Assembly: GCF_001039355.2 (NCBI RefSeq)
Contig: NW_019773981.1
Span: 170,119 to 234,118, forward strand
Origin: Lingula anatina
Taxonomy: Eukaryota > Brachiopoda > Lingulata > Lingulida > Lingulidae
Direction of reading: 5' to 3'
Length of the DNA stretch: 64,000 nt
Under the pieces are notes generated by a model. That model was not told the origin of the DNA, searched no databases, and worked only from the letters and a program-made list of their open reading frames with translations. Shown piece after piece: positions 27,406 to 36,007 of this stretch (positions are counted from its first letter, which is position 1; the number at the start of each line of letters is the position of its first letter). A program made the position numbers and the translations under genes.

Positions 27406-29822
27406 CCAAAAGCTGCAAACAACCAGCACACCTGGTCAGACGGCACAGCGGCAGATTATTTCAGCTGGGAGAAGGGACAGCCAGACAACCACAATGGCAA
27501 AGAGAAGTGCGTCAGTATGATATCCAGCACAGGAGAGTGGCGGGACGATAACTGTGCTGGCGCCAGAAGCTGGGTATGTAAAGCACCGTATGGCGCCACA
27601 CCGCTTCCCAGCACCACCACACCATCAAGCACTGGTGAGTTGTAGTTTTATGTTTAGTTTTTTTATTGTATGCAATGCTTGATTGATTTCTGATGATTAT
27701 GTTTTAGATGTTTCTCATCTGTTAATTTAAGTTCTCTTAGTACCTATTAAAATTTTGCCCTTTATTTGCTCTATGTAAGAATTCTCATCGTAGAAAATTA
27801 AGAAATCTGAAATTAGGACTTATTAGTAGTTTTTTAGATATGAATAAATGTCTAGGTTTGATTTCCAATATGCCTATAATCTAGAGCAAAGATTATAATT
27901 TTCATCATGATTTCAATATCATTATAACCATTATTGGTATTATTATTATTATTAAAACATTATTGTTTTAGACCATGGTGAATGTGGTAAGAAATGGAGT
28001 CTGTTTGGGGATAACTGCTATTTCTTCAGCGAACTTTGGGGCGATAATTCGCGCGAGTCCTGGTTCAAGTCGCGTGAGTATTGCCTGAGCAATGCTGGTG
28101 ACCTGGTCAGCATTCACTCTGAGGCTGAAGCCGATTTCGTTACGACGCTTGTCAGCAAAAGTCAGCACATGAAGTTGTGGGTTGGAGCCAGCAATTTTGA
28201 CTTTGAGGGATACAGGTATGTGGTGGATGGCTTTTCTAGAATATTGCTACAGTGTATAGTTTAAAGTATATATATATATATATATGTACATGCCCAAGGC
28301 ATTAATTGTACCACCAGCGTTAGCGCTGGCGGTACACATGGTTTCGGTCCCGTCCGGATCGTTCCGCCGGCTCCGCCAGCTCCGCCGGCTCCGCCGGACG
28401 GCTACCGTTACCGCTTCTCCTCCTAGACGGTAAGGGCCCCCGTACCCATCTCATGGATTTAGGTCACCTATAATCTCAACTCGTTCCACGTAAAATTTGG
28501 GCTTTGTCGGTATTGGGGTCTGGGTGTGGCACTCATTACAATGCACCCTTGTCTAAAAATGGCAAAATTAAATGCTAATTATCTACCCTACGGAAGGAGT
28601 TATGGGAAAAATTTCTATAGACGGCTTTCCAAAAGTCATATGTGTAGATTTCAAATATACCCTTGGATTTGACCTTTGACCNNNNNNNNNNNNNNNNNNN
28701 NNNNNNNNNNNNNNNNNNNNNNNNNNNNNNNNNNCCTACTTTTCACCATGAACTGAATTTTGCAAATTTTTCTTCCCTTTTATCTCCAAAACTGGCAGAG
28801 ATAGGTCCATAGTTACTATTGAACTTGAATAGGAAGTCATATACTGGCAATCTAAATGTGACCTTAAAATTGACCTTTGACCTACTTTTCACCATGAACT
28901 GAACTTTGCAAATTTTGCTTTCCTTTTGTCTCCAAAACTGGCAGAGATAGGTCCATAGTTACTCTTGAACTTGAATAGGAAGTCATATACTGGCAATTTA
29001 CTGTGACCTTGAAATTGACCCTTGACCTATCTTACATCTTACGAAGAACTTAAATTTGATTGTACCATATATATTTTTTGCAAAAGTTTAAAAATTCTTG
29101 TTGATTGCATTTTTACAGCTTGTCAAGCACAAAACTGGTGGCTGTGTCCCTTATTTTGTGTATGTGGGGGTCTATACGAATGCGCTTGCTCCAGCTGGTG
29201 GTACAATATTCGGAGGCGGTATCGCCTCTCTGATCCTCTAGTTTCAAAAAGAATTATCAGCATTATGGGTTTTATATATATTAAACCATTCAAGGTGAAT
29301 TTTATTGTTAAATGAGGTACAGGTTACTGTCTGTACACTATGTGCCTACAGATTACTGTCCGTAGCCCATTACATGTAACATAAATAATTCACATGGGGT
29401 ATTAAGTTTTTGCTCAAAATATAATTCATTTGTTATGGGAAGTAGGTAGAAAATTGTGTGCACATGCACACATATACACACACAGGGACAATCTTGGCCT
29501 CACTGTCTCATTAATTTTCAAATGATATCTTGGATTTTGAAGCCAAATTTTCATACTTAATGGTGCTTTTTCAGTATGCTCTGGTGCATACACTTAGTAG
29601 ATACCAGTAGGTAAAAGGAATGATAATTTTGTGTTTCTTTTCCTAGTTGGACTGATGGAAGTCCCATGAACTACATCAACTGGGCCAAGGGGGAGCCGAA
29701 CTCTCTGTTTGGTGACCAGCGGTGTGTGGACATCTACTCGGGGACAGATGGGATGTCGGCAGGTGAGCCATTGTTAATCCAGTGATAATCCTGTATATTT
29801 ATTTGTTCATAGAGCTCTTTCT

Positions 29823-29881
<59 letters not shown>

Positions 29882-32800
29882 ATGCACGTGTGTGCTTTTT
29901 TAAATATTCAAATATACATACATACAAAGTTCACACGCACACACATACATTATTGTGCTACTGGTTTCAGGCACCTTCAATGATGATAACTGTGGAGATC
30001 CCTTGCCATTCATCTGTAAGAAGCACAAGTCCAGCAGCACCCCAGGGACAGTGGCCACCACCCCCACCATCCAGGGCAACTGCCCCAGGGAGTTCCAGGG
30101 CATTGGTGGGTACTGGATTAACATGGTCATTGTGATGAATTAGGCTGTTTTTACAACCATGGACTAACTAGACGGTGGATCAAATATGGCGCACACTTTA
30201 CAATGGATTCCTGCCTCCCATGTGCATTAATCTAACAGGGGTAGAGCAATTAAATGTTGGCACATATTTGATCCAGGGACTAGTTGGTCCACAGATCATC
30301 TGGTTTTGTGAATGCAGCCTGATACATTATGGCTGCATTATGCCTTATGTTTGATTTCTTGTTTTCATTTTGGGAGCTTGTTTATTTATATATTTGTTTA
30401 TTAAGTTTTTATTTATTATTTAATAATTGTCATTGATTTTTGTTTATGTTTTTGTTTTTTGTGTTCAATCAGATTATTTTTTTTCCATTAAAACAAAAAA
30501 CAGAATTAATTTTATCAGTACAATTTTCCTAATTACCAAAATATGCCTAGAGACTAATCACTATTATATTCCCTTGAATTTTTTTTTACTGAGCTTCAGA
30601 TCTGAAGCATACCAAGAAAAATGAATGGATAGTTAGCCTAATATTTTTAACTTATATACATTTCATAGGCAACAGATGTTACAAATTTATGGGAGAAGAC
30701 CCATCAGAGAGAAAAAACTGGACCAATGCTGCAAGAGCCTGTCAAGATATGGGAAAGGGGTTCACGCTGGCCAGCATTACAAACCCTATGGAGCAAGGTA
30801 AGAGTACCCTCTAGAACAAGTTCAGTCAGATTTCTTATTAGAATACCTCAAATGCAGCATGAAAAAAATACAGTTAGAGAATTTTTCCTGGACCCAGCCC
30901 ATTTTGAAAAAAGAAAGTGGCCTTGATTTGCCAAATATGAATAAATCAGCATATGATGTTTGTTGTTGATGATTCTCGAAGTACGCGTCTCTGTCATCTC
31001 CTTTTCAGCTTTTATAACCAGCCACCTACAAGCCAAAGGGACGGATTACTGGATAGGACTCAGTGACTACTACAAACATCACTTCTTCCGCTGGTTGTCA
31101 AATGAAGATATAATCTATACTAACTGGGGCAAGAATCAGCCCACTAACTCTTGGAGCGTAAGATATTATTTATTTTTTATTTTTTATATTTTTTTCATCT
31201 ATACTGACAAGGTTCAGACTTGTTGCTCTTGGAGTGTTTAGCATAAAGCACTGAATGCGCTTGATATAATAGTTTTGTTGGTTTTCAGATTCCCAAATAT
31301 TTATGCACAACTGCGCATGCACTTCTATAACAGTTAATATGGTCAAGAACATTGATGATGACTTTACAGTGAACAATATTTAACAGTTACAGACAGCATA
31401 AAGTTGCAATTGCTGAATATATTAATATTCTTTTAATTCAGTCTGACGATGAGCAGTGTGTACAAGTACGAGCAGCCAGGGGCAGCATAGGAAAGTGGGC
31501 AGACTCCAAATGTTCCGATGTCGCAGCTTTTATTTGTCAAACCTGGAAAGGTAGAACATTCTGTCATTCAGTGAATGTTTCATTGCATATTTCCAAGAAA
31601 TTCTTGACATTCGTTAAAATGAATTCAGAAAGTCTTAAAAGTGATTACTGTGCAAGTTGAAAACGTTTCCCTCTTTTTACTGATAATAATGTGTCTTGAA
31701 TAAGGTGTTTGAAGTAAAGGAGGAGCTTAATAAAAATGTGTGGTAAATTGCTGTAGGTACAACAGTTCTCGTGATCAAATTCATTTTCCCCTTTGTGTGA
31801 TTCTTAAAATTCTTACAATTAGTGCATCTTCAGTTCGTGTCTTAAGAACGTATCAATTTGTTGTAAGTTTTTGAAGGTTTTAAAAACCTCAAGTAGAGGT
31901 ATATATATTTCCTTCATAGATGCCAAGATTCCAACCCCTTGGACACCCGCCAGTACTCCCGCCCACCCATGTAAACCGGGCTATCGCTCCTTCGACGGCC
32001 AGACCTGCTACAAGCTGTACACTGAGCCCAAAATGTGGACCTACGCCCACCGCCAGTGTACGGAAGACAAGACTCTGTTGGCTTTCGTCCCAGATGCTCT
32101 GGCAGAGGCAAACTTGCAGACTTTCATGATTGAGACTCAGGGGCAGCCAGTTTGGCTGGGGTTGAAGGATTTGGGATATGTAAGTTTCTGCTCAGTTTGA
32201 AGTCTTCATGTGCTGCAAGACAATTTACTAATTTCTGACAGTCCATCGCTTTTTCTTTAGCAGATCGTAACTTTATTTTAAAAGTTGCATAATTGGTATA
32301 CCTTAGTGATTTAAGGAAATTGTTTCCGATTTCCCTATTTTAAGGTCTTACGCTTATTCTGTGCCTTTCATAATACTTTAAACTTAGAATACAGATACTT
32401 TCTAGTGCATGTTACCGATTGTTTATTATTTTTTGTCTTTTGTTGTTTATTCCCTACTCTGCTCCTTTCATCATTTTTTATTCTAAAATTTTTATTCTGT
32501 ATTTCAGCAACGTTTTATGTGGGTAAACGAGTGGCCTCTCGACTACACCAACTGGGCAGAAAACGAGCCCCGGACGGGCAACGGGGAGGCCTGCGGCGTG
32601 ATGAGACCTGACGGGAAGTGGCAGAACTCCGTCTGCCACGACAAGTTCCCGTTTATCTGCATGACAACAACAGGTATCTTGGGGGAATATATTGTTATCT
32701 ATGAGGAAAATATTGTTGTCTTTGAGGGATGTTTTATTTGTGAGGAATATATTGTCATCCATGAGGAATGTGCAGAAGGAATTACACTGTAGAAGCACAG

Positions 32801-34802
32801 AACATAATGCTCCCGCGCCATCAAACATGTTTAGAACGTTCTTTTAATACCTTCACTTCATGCCTAATGTTCGCCTCACTATGTTTATGCTTCTTACATG
32901 TAAAATTATATATCCATATGAATTATTCACACCTTTTTTTTTTAATTTCTGCGGTGGCGTCCTGACTTACATTAAACAATGGCACGATCTGCATCATGCA
33001 TGATCTCACGAATATTGCCATTAATTTCAAGAGAATTTTTCCAAAATATTACCGAATTATTTTCCATGTCCTCATTATAACATGTACGGTGATTCAGTCC
33101 TCTATATCTCCGCAGTACCAGCCCCCACCACGGTCACCCCCATGCCAGGCTGGTGCCCAGATGCTCCCGAGGGTCAGCCTTGGCTGGAGTACGGGACGTC
33201 CTGCTTCTACTACAACTCCAACGCCTACGAGAACTGGGCCGAGGCAAACTTTGCGTGCTACAAACGAGGGGGGCACCTGGCCTCTTTTGCCAATCAAGAT
33301 GAAAGCGATTTCATTTTCGGTCTTTTGGAGAATGAGGTTGGACCGAGAAATATGTGGATTGGTCTCGTTAGGAGGACTAATTCAGGTTTGTTTGTGATTT
33401 ATTGTGATGGCTCACAGGGACAGATTGAGGATCCGTTGTTTGTCTGTTATAATTTTCTTCAAATACATTTTATATAAAGATTTTTCTTAGAGGTTATGTT
33501 TTCACCTCTGAAATCAGTTTAATTTTAGCCAAATGCTGAACACATTCGAATTTGAACGAGGAAAATAAAAATAAAAATGGATAGGTTACTGGTTTCAGCG
33601 CCATTGTTTTTATTGGTTTAGGGCAACAGTCATTCGCCAACTTGTTCAGCAAAACACAATTTAAATGATACCATTGAATAATCCCCATATATTGCAGTAT
33701 CTGTAATATTTGAATCTTATTTAAATGTTTTCGTTTTAAAATTACAGATCCCTTTGAATGGTACGATGGATCAACCGTGGACTTCACCCACTGGGCCCAG
33801 GGCGAGCCCAGTAATAATGGCGGGAACGAGAACTGTGTGGAGTATCGAGCCGACACCGGAGAGTGGAACGACAACGACTGCTCCGTCAACATGGGCTTCA
33901 TTTGCAGCACACCAAGAAGTGAGGAAATGTGGATTTATTTCAAAATTGATCATATTAGATATCAATTAATTTATTTTTTTTCTTTTTGAAAGATCACACG
34001 ATAGTTATAACTCCTGCAATTCCTTTCCAGTAATCCCCACTACCTCTACTACAACAGTGAGTACCACACTCGGGACGGGTCCTACTCAGTCGTCTCAACC
34101 AGGGGGCAGCACTGCTGCTTCCACACTGGCACCATCACCAGTGGTGCCTGAGAAGCAAGCTGGGAACAAACCAGACAGCACAACGGAAGGTACTTATAAA
34201 AATTTTGAATGAAAAACTGAGTGTATTTCTGTGGTGAACGCAGTCATCCAGTTGACAATTTTAGGACGCAAAATACCCCTTGTTTTTCTTCAGCGTTAAA
34301 CTGCTGACGAAGTGCATATTGCTTGTTTACATTAAGAATCCACATAAATTGAATAAAAGCTAAGTGTCCTTGATTTTATTTATCTATCTATTTATTTATT
34401 TTTAGATAATATTTGACACCATAATGATTATAAAAATGTGTTTTTCACAGAGGACATTTCTCATTTAATAATAACCACAAATTAACCCAGCAGTATTTTC
34501 AAACACATAACTTGTCTACTTTACAGCACTATGCGATGCATGAGAAAAGTCCTGTCTTCGTTCTATTTGTTGTAGGTGTTGGTTTGACCGGCGGTAATGT
34601 TGTGGGCGTGATCATCTTGTGTGTTGTCATTGTGGCTCTCCTAGCTATCATTGCCTATGTGGTGCGTAAGCAGAGGCAGCAGTCGGGCGTCCTGGCTTTC
34701 TACAGTTCAGAGCATGCGGACAAGGTTCAGCTGTCGGGGTCAAGGTCGAGCATGGAGAATCCTGTGTATGACATGTATAACTCAGACTCTGATAAACCAT
34801 AG
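3240..34802 (+). CDS. Mannose-receptor-like transmembrane protein with 17 C-type lectin-like domains
   Basis: The gene has 56 exons. I followed every junction and the phases agree throughout (7,938 coding bases, 2,645 residues). Order: signal peptide (3240-3297), 17 CTLDs (5940-33918) with short Thr/Pro linkers, a mucin-like stalk (34031-34189), then a transmembrane helix and tail (34576-34802). CTLD hallmarks recur: paired Cys, WIGL-like and Gly-rich WxxGEPN segments, and a WND-like segment before the last Cys. EPN, the mannose-type Ca2+/sugar triplet, occurs in CTLDs 1, 6, 8, 9 and 14; QPD, the galactose type, in 13; the others are degenerate. No ricin-type or fibronectin II module precedes CTLD1, unlike vertebrate MRC1 family members, which have 8-10 CTLDs. 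The expected role is a cell-surface endocytic receptor for glycans. The stop is at 34800-34802. Most linker introns are phase 1, which suits domain shuffling. Confidence 0.9.
3725..3894. mobile_element. Miniature inverted-repeat element (170 bp) with target duplication
   Basis: There are perfect 13-bp terminal inverted repeats, CAGGCCCGTAGCC at 3725-3737 and GGCTACGGGCCTG at 3882-3894. They are flanked by a direct CTATA at 3720-3724 and 3895-3899. The interior is a weak palindrome with a C-tract. It lies in intron 1 of the lectin receptor and has no coding capacity. Confidence 0.85.
4891..5030. repeat. Perfect tandem duplication, two 70-bp units
   Basis: The unit beginning GTAATGGTTAGGGTGG at 4891 is repeated without a visible mismatch from 4961. 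It lies in intron 1 of the lectin receptor. The identity implies a very recent event or an assembly duplication. Confidence 0.9.
5940..7312 (+). CDS. CTLD1 of the lectin receptor (mannose type)
   Basis: Exons are 5940-6100, 6598-6737 and 7170-7312. The domain opens LCPEGW, carries FWVGL in the middle exon, and its last exon has the EPN triplet (AHNEPNG), a MND variant of WND and the closing YICK. All Ca2+-site-2 positions look plausible, so this domain may bind mannose, GlcNAc or fucose. Confidence 0.85.
6108..6179. repeat. (GT)n microsatellite
   Basis: About 70 bp of GT repeat with two GC interruptions, directly after the exon 2 donor. Cysteine/valine-rich open frames across it are artefacts of the repeat. 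Confidence 0.95.
6376..6473. repeat. Foldback (hairpin) element, arms about 47 bp
   Basis: The sequence from GACGAAAGATGCATTTGGTA at 6376 is reverse-complementary, with a few mismatches, to the stretch ending TACAAAATGTATCTTTCGTC at 6473. Only a few bases form the loop near 6424. It lies in an intron within CTLD1. Origin as a tiny foldback transposon is likely. Confidence 0.8.
7060..7111. repeat. (AAAT)n microsatellite
   Basis: About 12 AAAT units close upstream of the CTLD1 third-exon acceptor at 7170. Confidence 0.9.
8046..10288 (+). CDS. CTLD2 of the lectin receptor (sugar-site motif lost)
   Basis: Exons are 8046-8136, 8621-8750, 9749-9858 and 10179-10288. It opens NCPSNW, has VWIGY and FWSDG, and closes YMCKK. 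No EPN or QPD is present and the WND position reads VIN, so Ca2+-dependent sugar binding is unlikely. The second intron contains an assembly gap and an orphan GalNAc-transferase-like exon; joining 8750 directly to 9749 keeps phase 0. Confidence 0.8.
8426..8473. repeat. (AT)n microsatellite
   Basis: About 24 AT units inside the first intron of CTLD2. Confidence 0.95.
8790..9000. repeat. (CT)n/(CA)n microsatellite ending in an assembly gap
   Basis: Alternating CT and CA tracts run to 8939, and 61 Ns fill 8940-9000. The gap is probably an unresolved continuation of the repeat. Confidence 0.9.
9364..9503 (+). pseudogene. Orphan exon of a polypeptide N-acetylgalactosaminyltransferase (GALNT)
   Basis: A 140-bp stretch with a good acceptor (TATATTTTAG) and donor (GAG|GTAAGT) encodes a segment with the GALNT signature between the catalytic and ricin-B lectin domains: VGDVTERKQLRERLKCKSF, then the RWYL...IYPES segment, ending YYSLGE. 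Known GALNT proteins read D(V/S)xR..LR..L.CK.F.WYLEN(I/V)YP.....YSLGE at this point. The exon needs phase 1 upstream, whereas the CTLD2 exon before it ends in phase 0, so it cannot be spliced into the receptor in frame. No other GALNT exon is seen nearby. It is either a transposed or duplicated gene fragment, or a misassembly: a gap lies just upstream and a CA repeat just downstream. Confidence 0.75.
9601..9705. repeat. (CA)n/(C)n microsatellite
   Basis: A C-run followed by interrupted CA repeats between the orphan GALNT-like exon and the third CTLD2 exon. It is a possible misjoin point. Confidence 0.9.
10564..12124 (+). CDS. CTLD3 of the lectin receptor
   Basis: Exons are 10564-10693, 10980-11062, 11314-11442 and 12023-12124. 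It opens TCATGW, has IWIGGS and a QPM triplet (WLAGQPM), with GNWTASERC near the end and FICQ closing. The Ca2+ site is degenerate. The last exon carries a short Pro-rich linker (VVLPPTVAPG). Confidence 0.85.
12516..13936 (+). CDS. CTLD4 of the lectin receptor plus linker exon
   Basis: Exons are 12516-12674, 13082-13161 and 13390-13543, with a 36-bp linker exon at 13901-13936 (GPKTTSGPITMG). The domain has SWLGL, a KPD triplet (WGPGKPDN) and LWDDMIC in place of WND. Sugar binding is doubtful. Confidence 0.85.
14241..16019 (+). CDS. CTLD5 of the lectin receptor plus Thr-rich linker exon
   Basis: Exons are 14241-14411, 14731-14850 and 15376-15486, with a 51-bp linker exon at 15969-16019 encoding a Thr/Ser run (TTTTSTTTEQP). 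The domain shows YFWLGG, a QPE triplet and DWKDRDC. The linker is a likely O-glycosylation site. Confidence 0.85.
16303..17471 (+). CDS. CTLD6 of the lectin receptor (mannose type)
   Basis: Exons are 16303-16482, 16695-16858 and 17358-17471. It has full canonical motifs: FWIGL, HEPNNH, and KWNDNDC before VCKK. This is one of the best candidates for active Ca2+-dependent binding. The third exon runs on without a linker intron into the first Cys of CTLD7 (TGCPYE). Confidence 0.88.
17460..18546 (+). CDS. CTLD7 of the lectin receptor (degenerate)
   Basis: It starts within the exon ending 17471 and continues in 17739-17857, 18025-18179 and the first part of 18392-18594. FWTGL and FTNWDD are present but the EPN loop is missing, and the end reads EWSDRNC...FICE. 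It probably does not bind sugar. A PTPATTTPKG linker follows in the same exon. Confidence 0.85.
18547..20214 (+). CDS. CTLD8 of the lectin receptor (mannose type), start of duplicated block A
   Basis: Coding is the end of exon 18392-18594 (from CPTKYGW to CYK), then 18816-18949, 19309-19529 and a linker exon at 20170-20214. The motifs are complete: YWIGL, GEPNDHNG, EWNDVNC. Its split just after CYK is shared only with CTLD13. Confidence 0.88.
20617..21945 (+). CDS. CTLD9 of the lectin receptor (mannose type)
   Basis: Exons are 20617-20795, 21097-21161, 21334-21434 and the first part of 21836-21970. It has YWIGL, NEPNNF and HWNDDNC, then YICKK and a Thr/Pro linker. The first two exons total 244 bp, the exact size of the single matching exon in CTLD14. 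Confidence 0.88.
21946..23640 (+). CDS. CTLD10 of the lectin receptor
   Basis: It starts at NCPPGFQGIG in exon 21836-21970 and continues in 22566-22700, 23130-23287 and 23541-23640. It has FWLGL, an EPD triplet (YGEPDG) and HWRDRDC. The Ca2+ site is altered. Confidence 0.85.
22000..22540. repeat. Degenerate minisatellite around GGTATGACATTGTGT with an embedded exon relic
   Basis: The intron after exon 21836-21970 consists of diverged copies of a roughly 20-25 bp unit rich in GTGGTATGACATGACATT. At 22376-22440 a stretch resembles the 3' end of the preceding exon (CCCCACCC...GGGAAACTGTCCAC...) with its donor region. Open frames on the minus strand here, rich in His/Thr/Tyr, come from the repeat. 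Confidence 0.8.
24005..24774 (+). CDS. CTLD11 of the lectin receptor
   Basis: Exons are 24005-24249 and 24609-24774. A Pro-rich linker precedes SCPRGYDTYG. It has VWLGM, an EPS triplet and RWNDTVC. It is a two-exon domain like CTLD12, 16 and 17. Confidence 0.87.
25035..25812 (+). CDS. CTLD12 of the lectin receptor
   Basis: Exons are 25035-25295 and 25645-25812. It opens YCPDDKSWFKYGSYCY, has VWIGLL and an EPA triplet, and NWELEQC replaces WND. Sugar binding is unlikely. Confidence 0.87.
26124..27634 (+). CDS. CTLD13 of the lectin receptor (galactose-type QPD), start of duplicated block B
   Basis: Exons are 26124-26194, 26541-26680, 26969-27021 and 27413-27634. It has SWIGL, GQPDNHNG and EWRDDNC. 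QPD in an otherwise intact loop predicts galactose/GalNAc preference, in contrast to the EPN of its apparent duplicate CTLD8. A Thr/Pro linker (PLPSTTTPSSTG) closes the last exon. Confidence 0.87.
26215..26455. repeat. Purine-rich degenerate repeat in intron
   Basis: Diverged copies of a unit containing GGAAAAT..TTAACATTAGAGGAAAA recur (near 26264 and 26342). The tract is stop-poor, so the intron between the first two CTLD13 exons reads open, but there is no sign that it is coding. Confidence 0.55.
27361..27401. repeat. (TTA)n microsatellite abutting a splice acceptor
   Basis: About 13 TTA units end roughly 10 bp before the acceptor at 27411-27412, occupying the place of the polypyrimidine tract of the last CTLD13 exon. 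Confidence 0.9.
27972..30080 (+). CDS. CTLD14 of the lectin receptor (mannose type)
   Basis: Exons are 27972-28215, 29647-29762 and the first part of 29971-30105. It has LWVGA, GEPNSLFG and TFNDDNC, then FICKK. The 244-bp first exon equals the sum of the first two CTLD9 exons, and the 135-bp last exon equals its CTLD9 counterpart. Confidence 0.87.
28300..28440. repeat. GC-rich CCGCCGGCT repeat with short palindrome
   Basis: ACCACCAGCG...CGCTGGCGGT forms an imperfect palindrome near 28310. It is followed by repeated CTCCGCCGG/CTCCGCCAG units near 28370-28400. The base composition is strikingly unlike the surrounding AT-rich intron, suggesting an inserted element. Confidence 0.6.
28660..29030. 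repeat. 146-bp tandem repeat interrupted by an assembly gap
   Basis: Units starting CCTACTTTTCACCATGAACT occur at 28735 and 28881, about 95% alike. A partial unit end (TTGACCTTTGACC) lies before the gap 28682-28734, and another partial unit ends near 29030. The gap probably hides further copies. Located in an intron of CTLD14. Confidence 0.85.
29825..29880. repeat. (CT)n microsatellite
   Basis: About 26 CT units in the intron before the last CTLD14 exon. Confidence 0.95.
30081..31550 (+). CDS. CTLD15 of the lectin receptor
   Basis: It starts at NCPREFQGIG in exon 29971-30105 and continues in 30669-30797, 31009-31157 and 31442-31550. It has YWIGL, a QPT triplet and KWADSKC. It matches CTLD10 in intron positions. 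Confidence 0.86.
31920..32673 (+). CDS. CTLD16 of the lectin receptor
   Basis: Exons are 31920-32179 and 32508-32673. A Pro/Thr linker precedes CKPGYRSFDG. It has VWLGL, an EPR triplet and KWQNSVC. The second exon is 166 bp, identical in length to its CTLD11 counterpart. Confidence 0.87.
33116..33918 (+). CDS. CTLD17 of the lectin receptor (membrane-proximal)
   Basis: Exons are 33116-33385 and 33748-33918. It opens WCPDAPEGQPWLEYG, has MWIGLV, an EPS triplet (GEPSNNGG) and EWNDNDC. Four of the usual Ca2+-site positions look intact, so weak binding cannot be excluded. Confidence 0.87.
34031..34802 (+). CDS. Stalk, transmembrane helix and cytoplasmic tail of the lectin receptor
   Basis: Exon 34031-34189 encodes a Thr/Ser/Pro/Gly-rich, probably O-glycosylated stalk (IPTTSTTTVSTTLGTG...). 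Exon 34576-34802 encodes one membrane helix (VVGVIILCVVIVALLAIIAY), a basic stop-transfer KQRQ and a tail of about 45 residues. The tail contains NPVY within MENPVYDMY, an NPxY-type clathrin-adaptor signal, which supports an endocytic role. The stop is TAG at 34800-34802. Confidence 0.88.
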
Positions 34803-35745
34803 TACGTTACGGTGTTTAATGTAAGAGTAAACCAGTCCTGAAAATGCTTGTCCCTCAGATATCAGAGAGACTTCAGAAAGACTCAGAGAGACTTAACTTT
34901 AAGAGAGTGTAAAAGGTTTCTAAGAAGTTTAATCCATCTGCCTTTTGCCGTTTTCTTAATTATAGGACACCAGTTAGGATTAAAACCTCTGATCTCGGGA
35001 TTTGCATATGTAATGCATGTGCGTCTTTCCTATCATTATATTCCTGTGACAATTGTATGTACTTAATGTATTTAATTGGCTAAATAAGCATAACTTTTAT
35101 TATTATTATTAAGAAAACAAAAACTATAAAAAGCTTTTGAACATGTCTTCTTTTCTTCAAAAAAGGTAGAAAAAAGTCTTCCAAGACCTGTGACACCATG
35201 CTATACAGACAAATACTTAATTTAGCATTAGAGTACCCTCATATCAAGGGCTTTTAAAGTACTAAACGAAGGCAAAGTATCAGTGAAGCAATGATTTTGC
35301 AACAAACTAGCGACTTTGTTGCTATTGAAACCATCGGTCTCCGTAAATGTTTTATGGAATATTTCAGGTTCAAAGGTATGCCCAGGTAAAAATGCGTTCT
35401 TTTTTCAAGACACTCAGATCCCACATAAAGATATGTGAATTGAGAAGTGTGTACTCAATTGTGTCGCCGATGCCTGGAATATTTTTCCAGATTAAACTCT
35501 GAAAGCCCGTCCCCATGCATGCGTTGCCGCTTGAGAACCTGGGTAGCAGCCAGATGAGTGCAGACGCAACAGTGGCCGTCGCTCTTTTGACTGCTAAGGG
35601 TACAGGTGAAATCTGAGCTCAATAAAGAAAACTAGACACTGACGTGAAGGTTCTTTGTGGGGCGTGTAACTCTTTTACTGATGATAATTTGGAAAATTTT
35701 GTAATAGTTGTAATACTTTTAATAGTTGTCATATGAATTAGGAAT

Positions 35746-35790
<45 letters not shown>

Positions 35791-36007
35791 ATCACTGACT
35801 GATTCAATTTAAGAACTGATGTCACAATGATATCAAAGAGACTATTTAAAGTCATTAAACACAATTTTAATACTTATTTTCATTTATCAGTCAAAAAATA
35901 GGAAAAATCTGATGAAAATGACTTAGAAAAAAATCCATATTGAATGTCACGTCGGTATATCAAATCCCTTTATCAGATGTCTTCATACTACATGCATTAT
36001 TAACTAT
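34803..36007. other. 3' region between convergent lectin receptor and glycosyltransferase genes
   Basis: No coding exon is seen. AATAAA at 35621-35626 is a candidate polyadenylation signal for the plus-strand receptor, which would give a 3' UTR of about 0.8 kb. A 42-base T run at 35747-35788 could be the reverse-strand tail of a retrotransposed sequence. Confidence 0.5.
35747..35788. repeat. Poly-T tract (42 bases)
   Basis: An uninterrupted T run near the 3' ends of two convergent genes. Confidence 0.95.
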
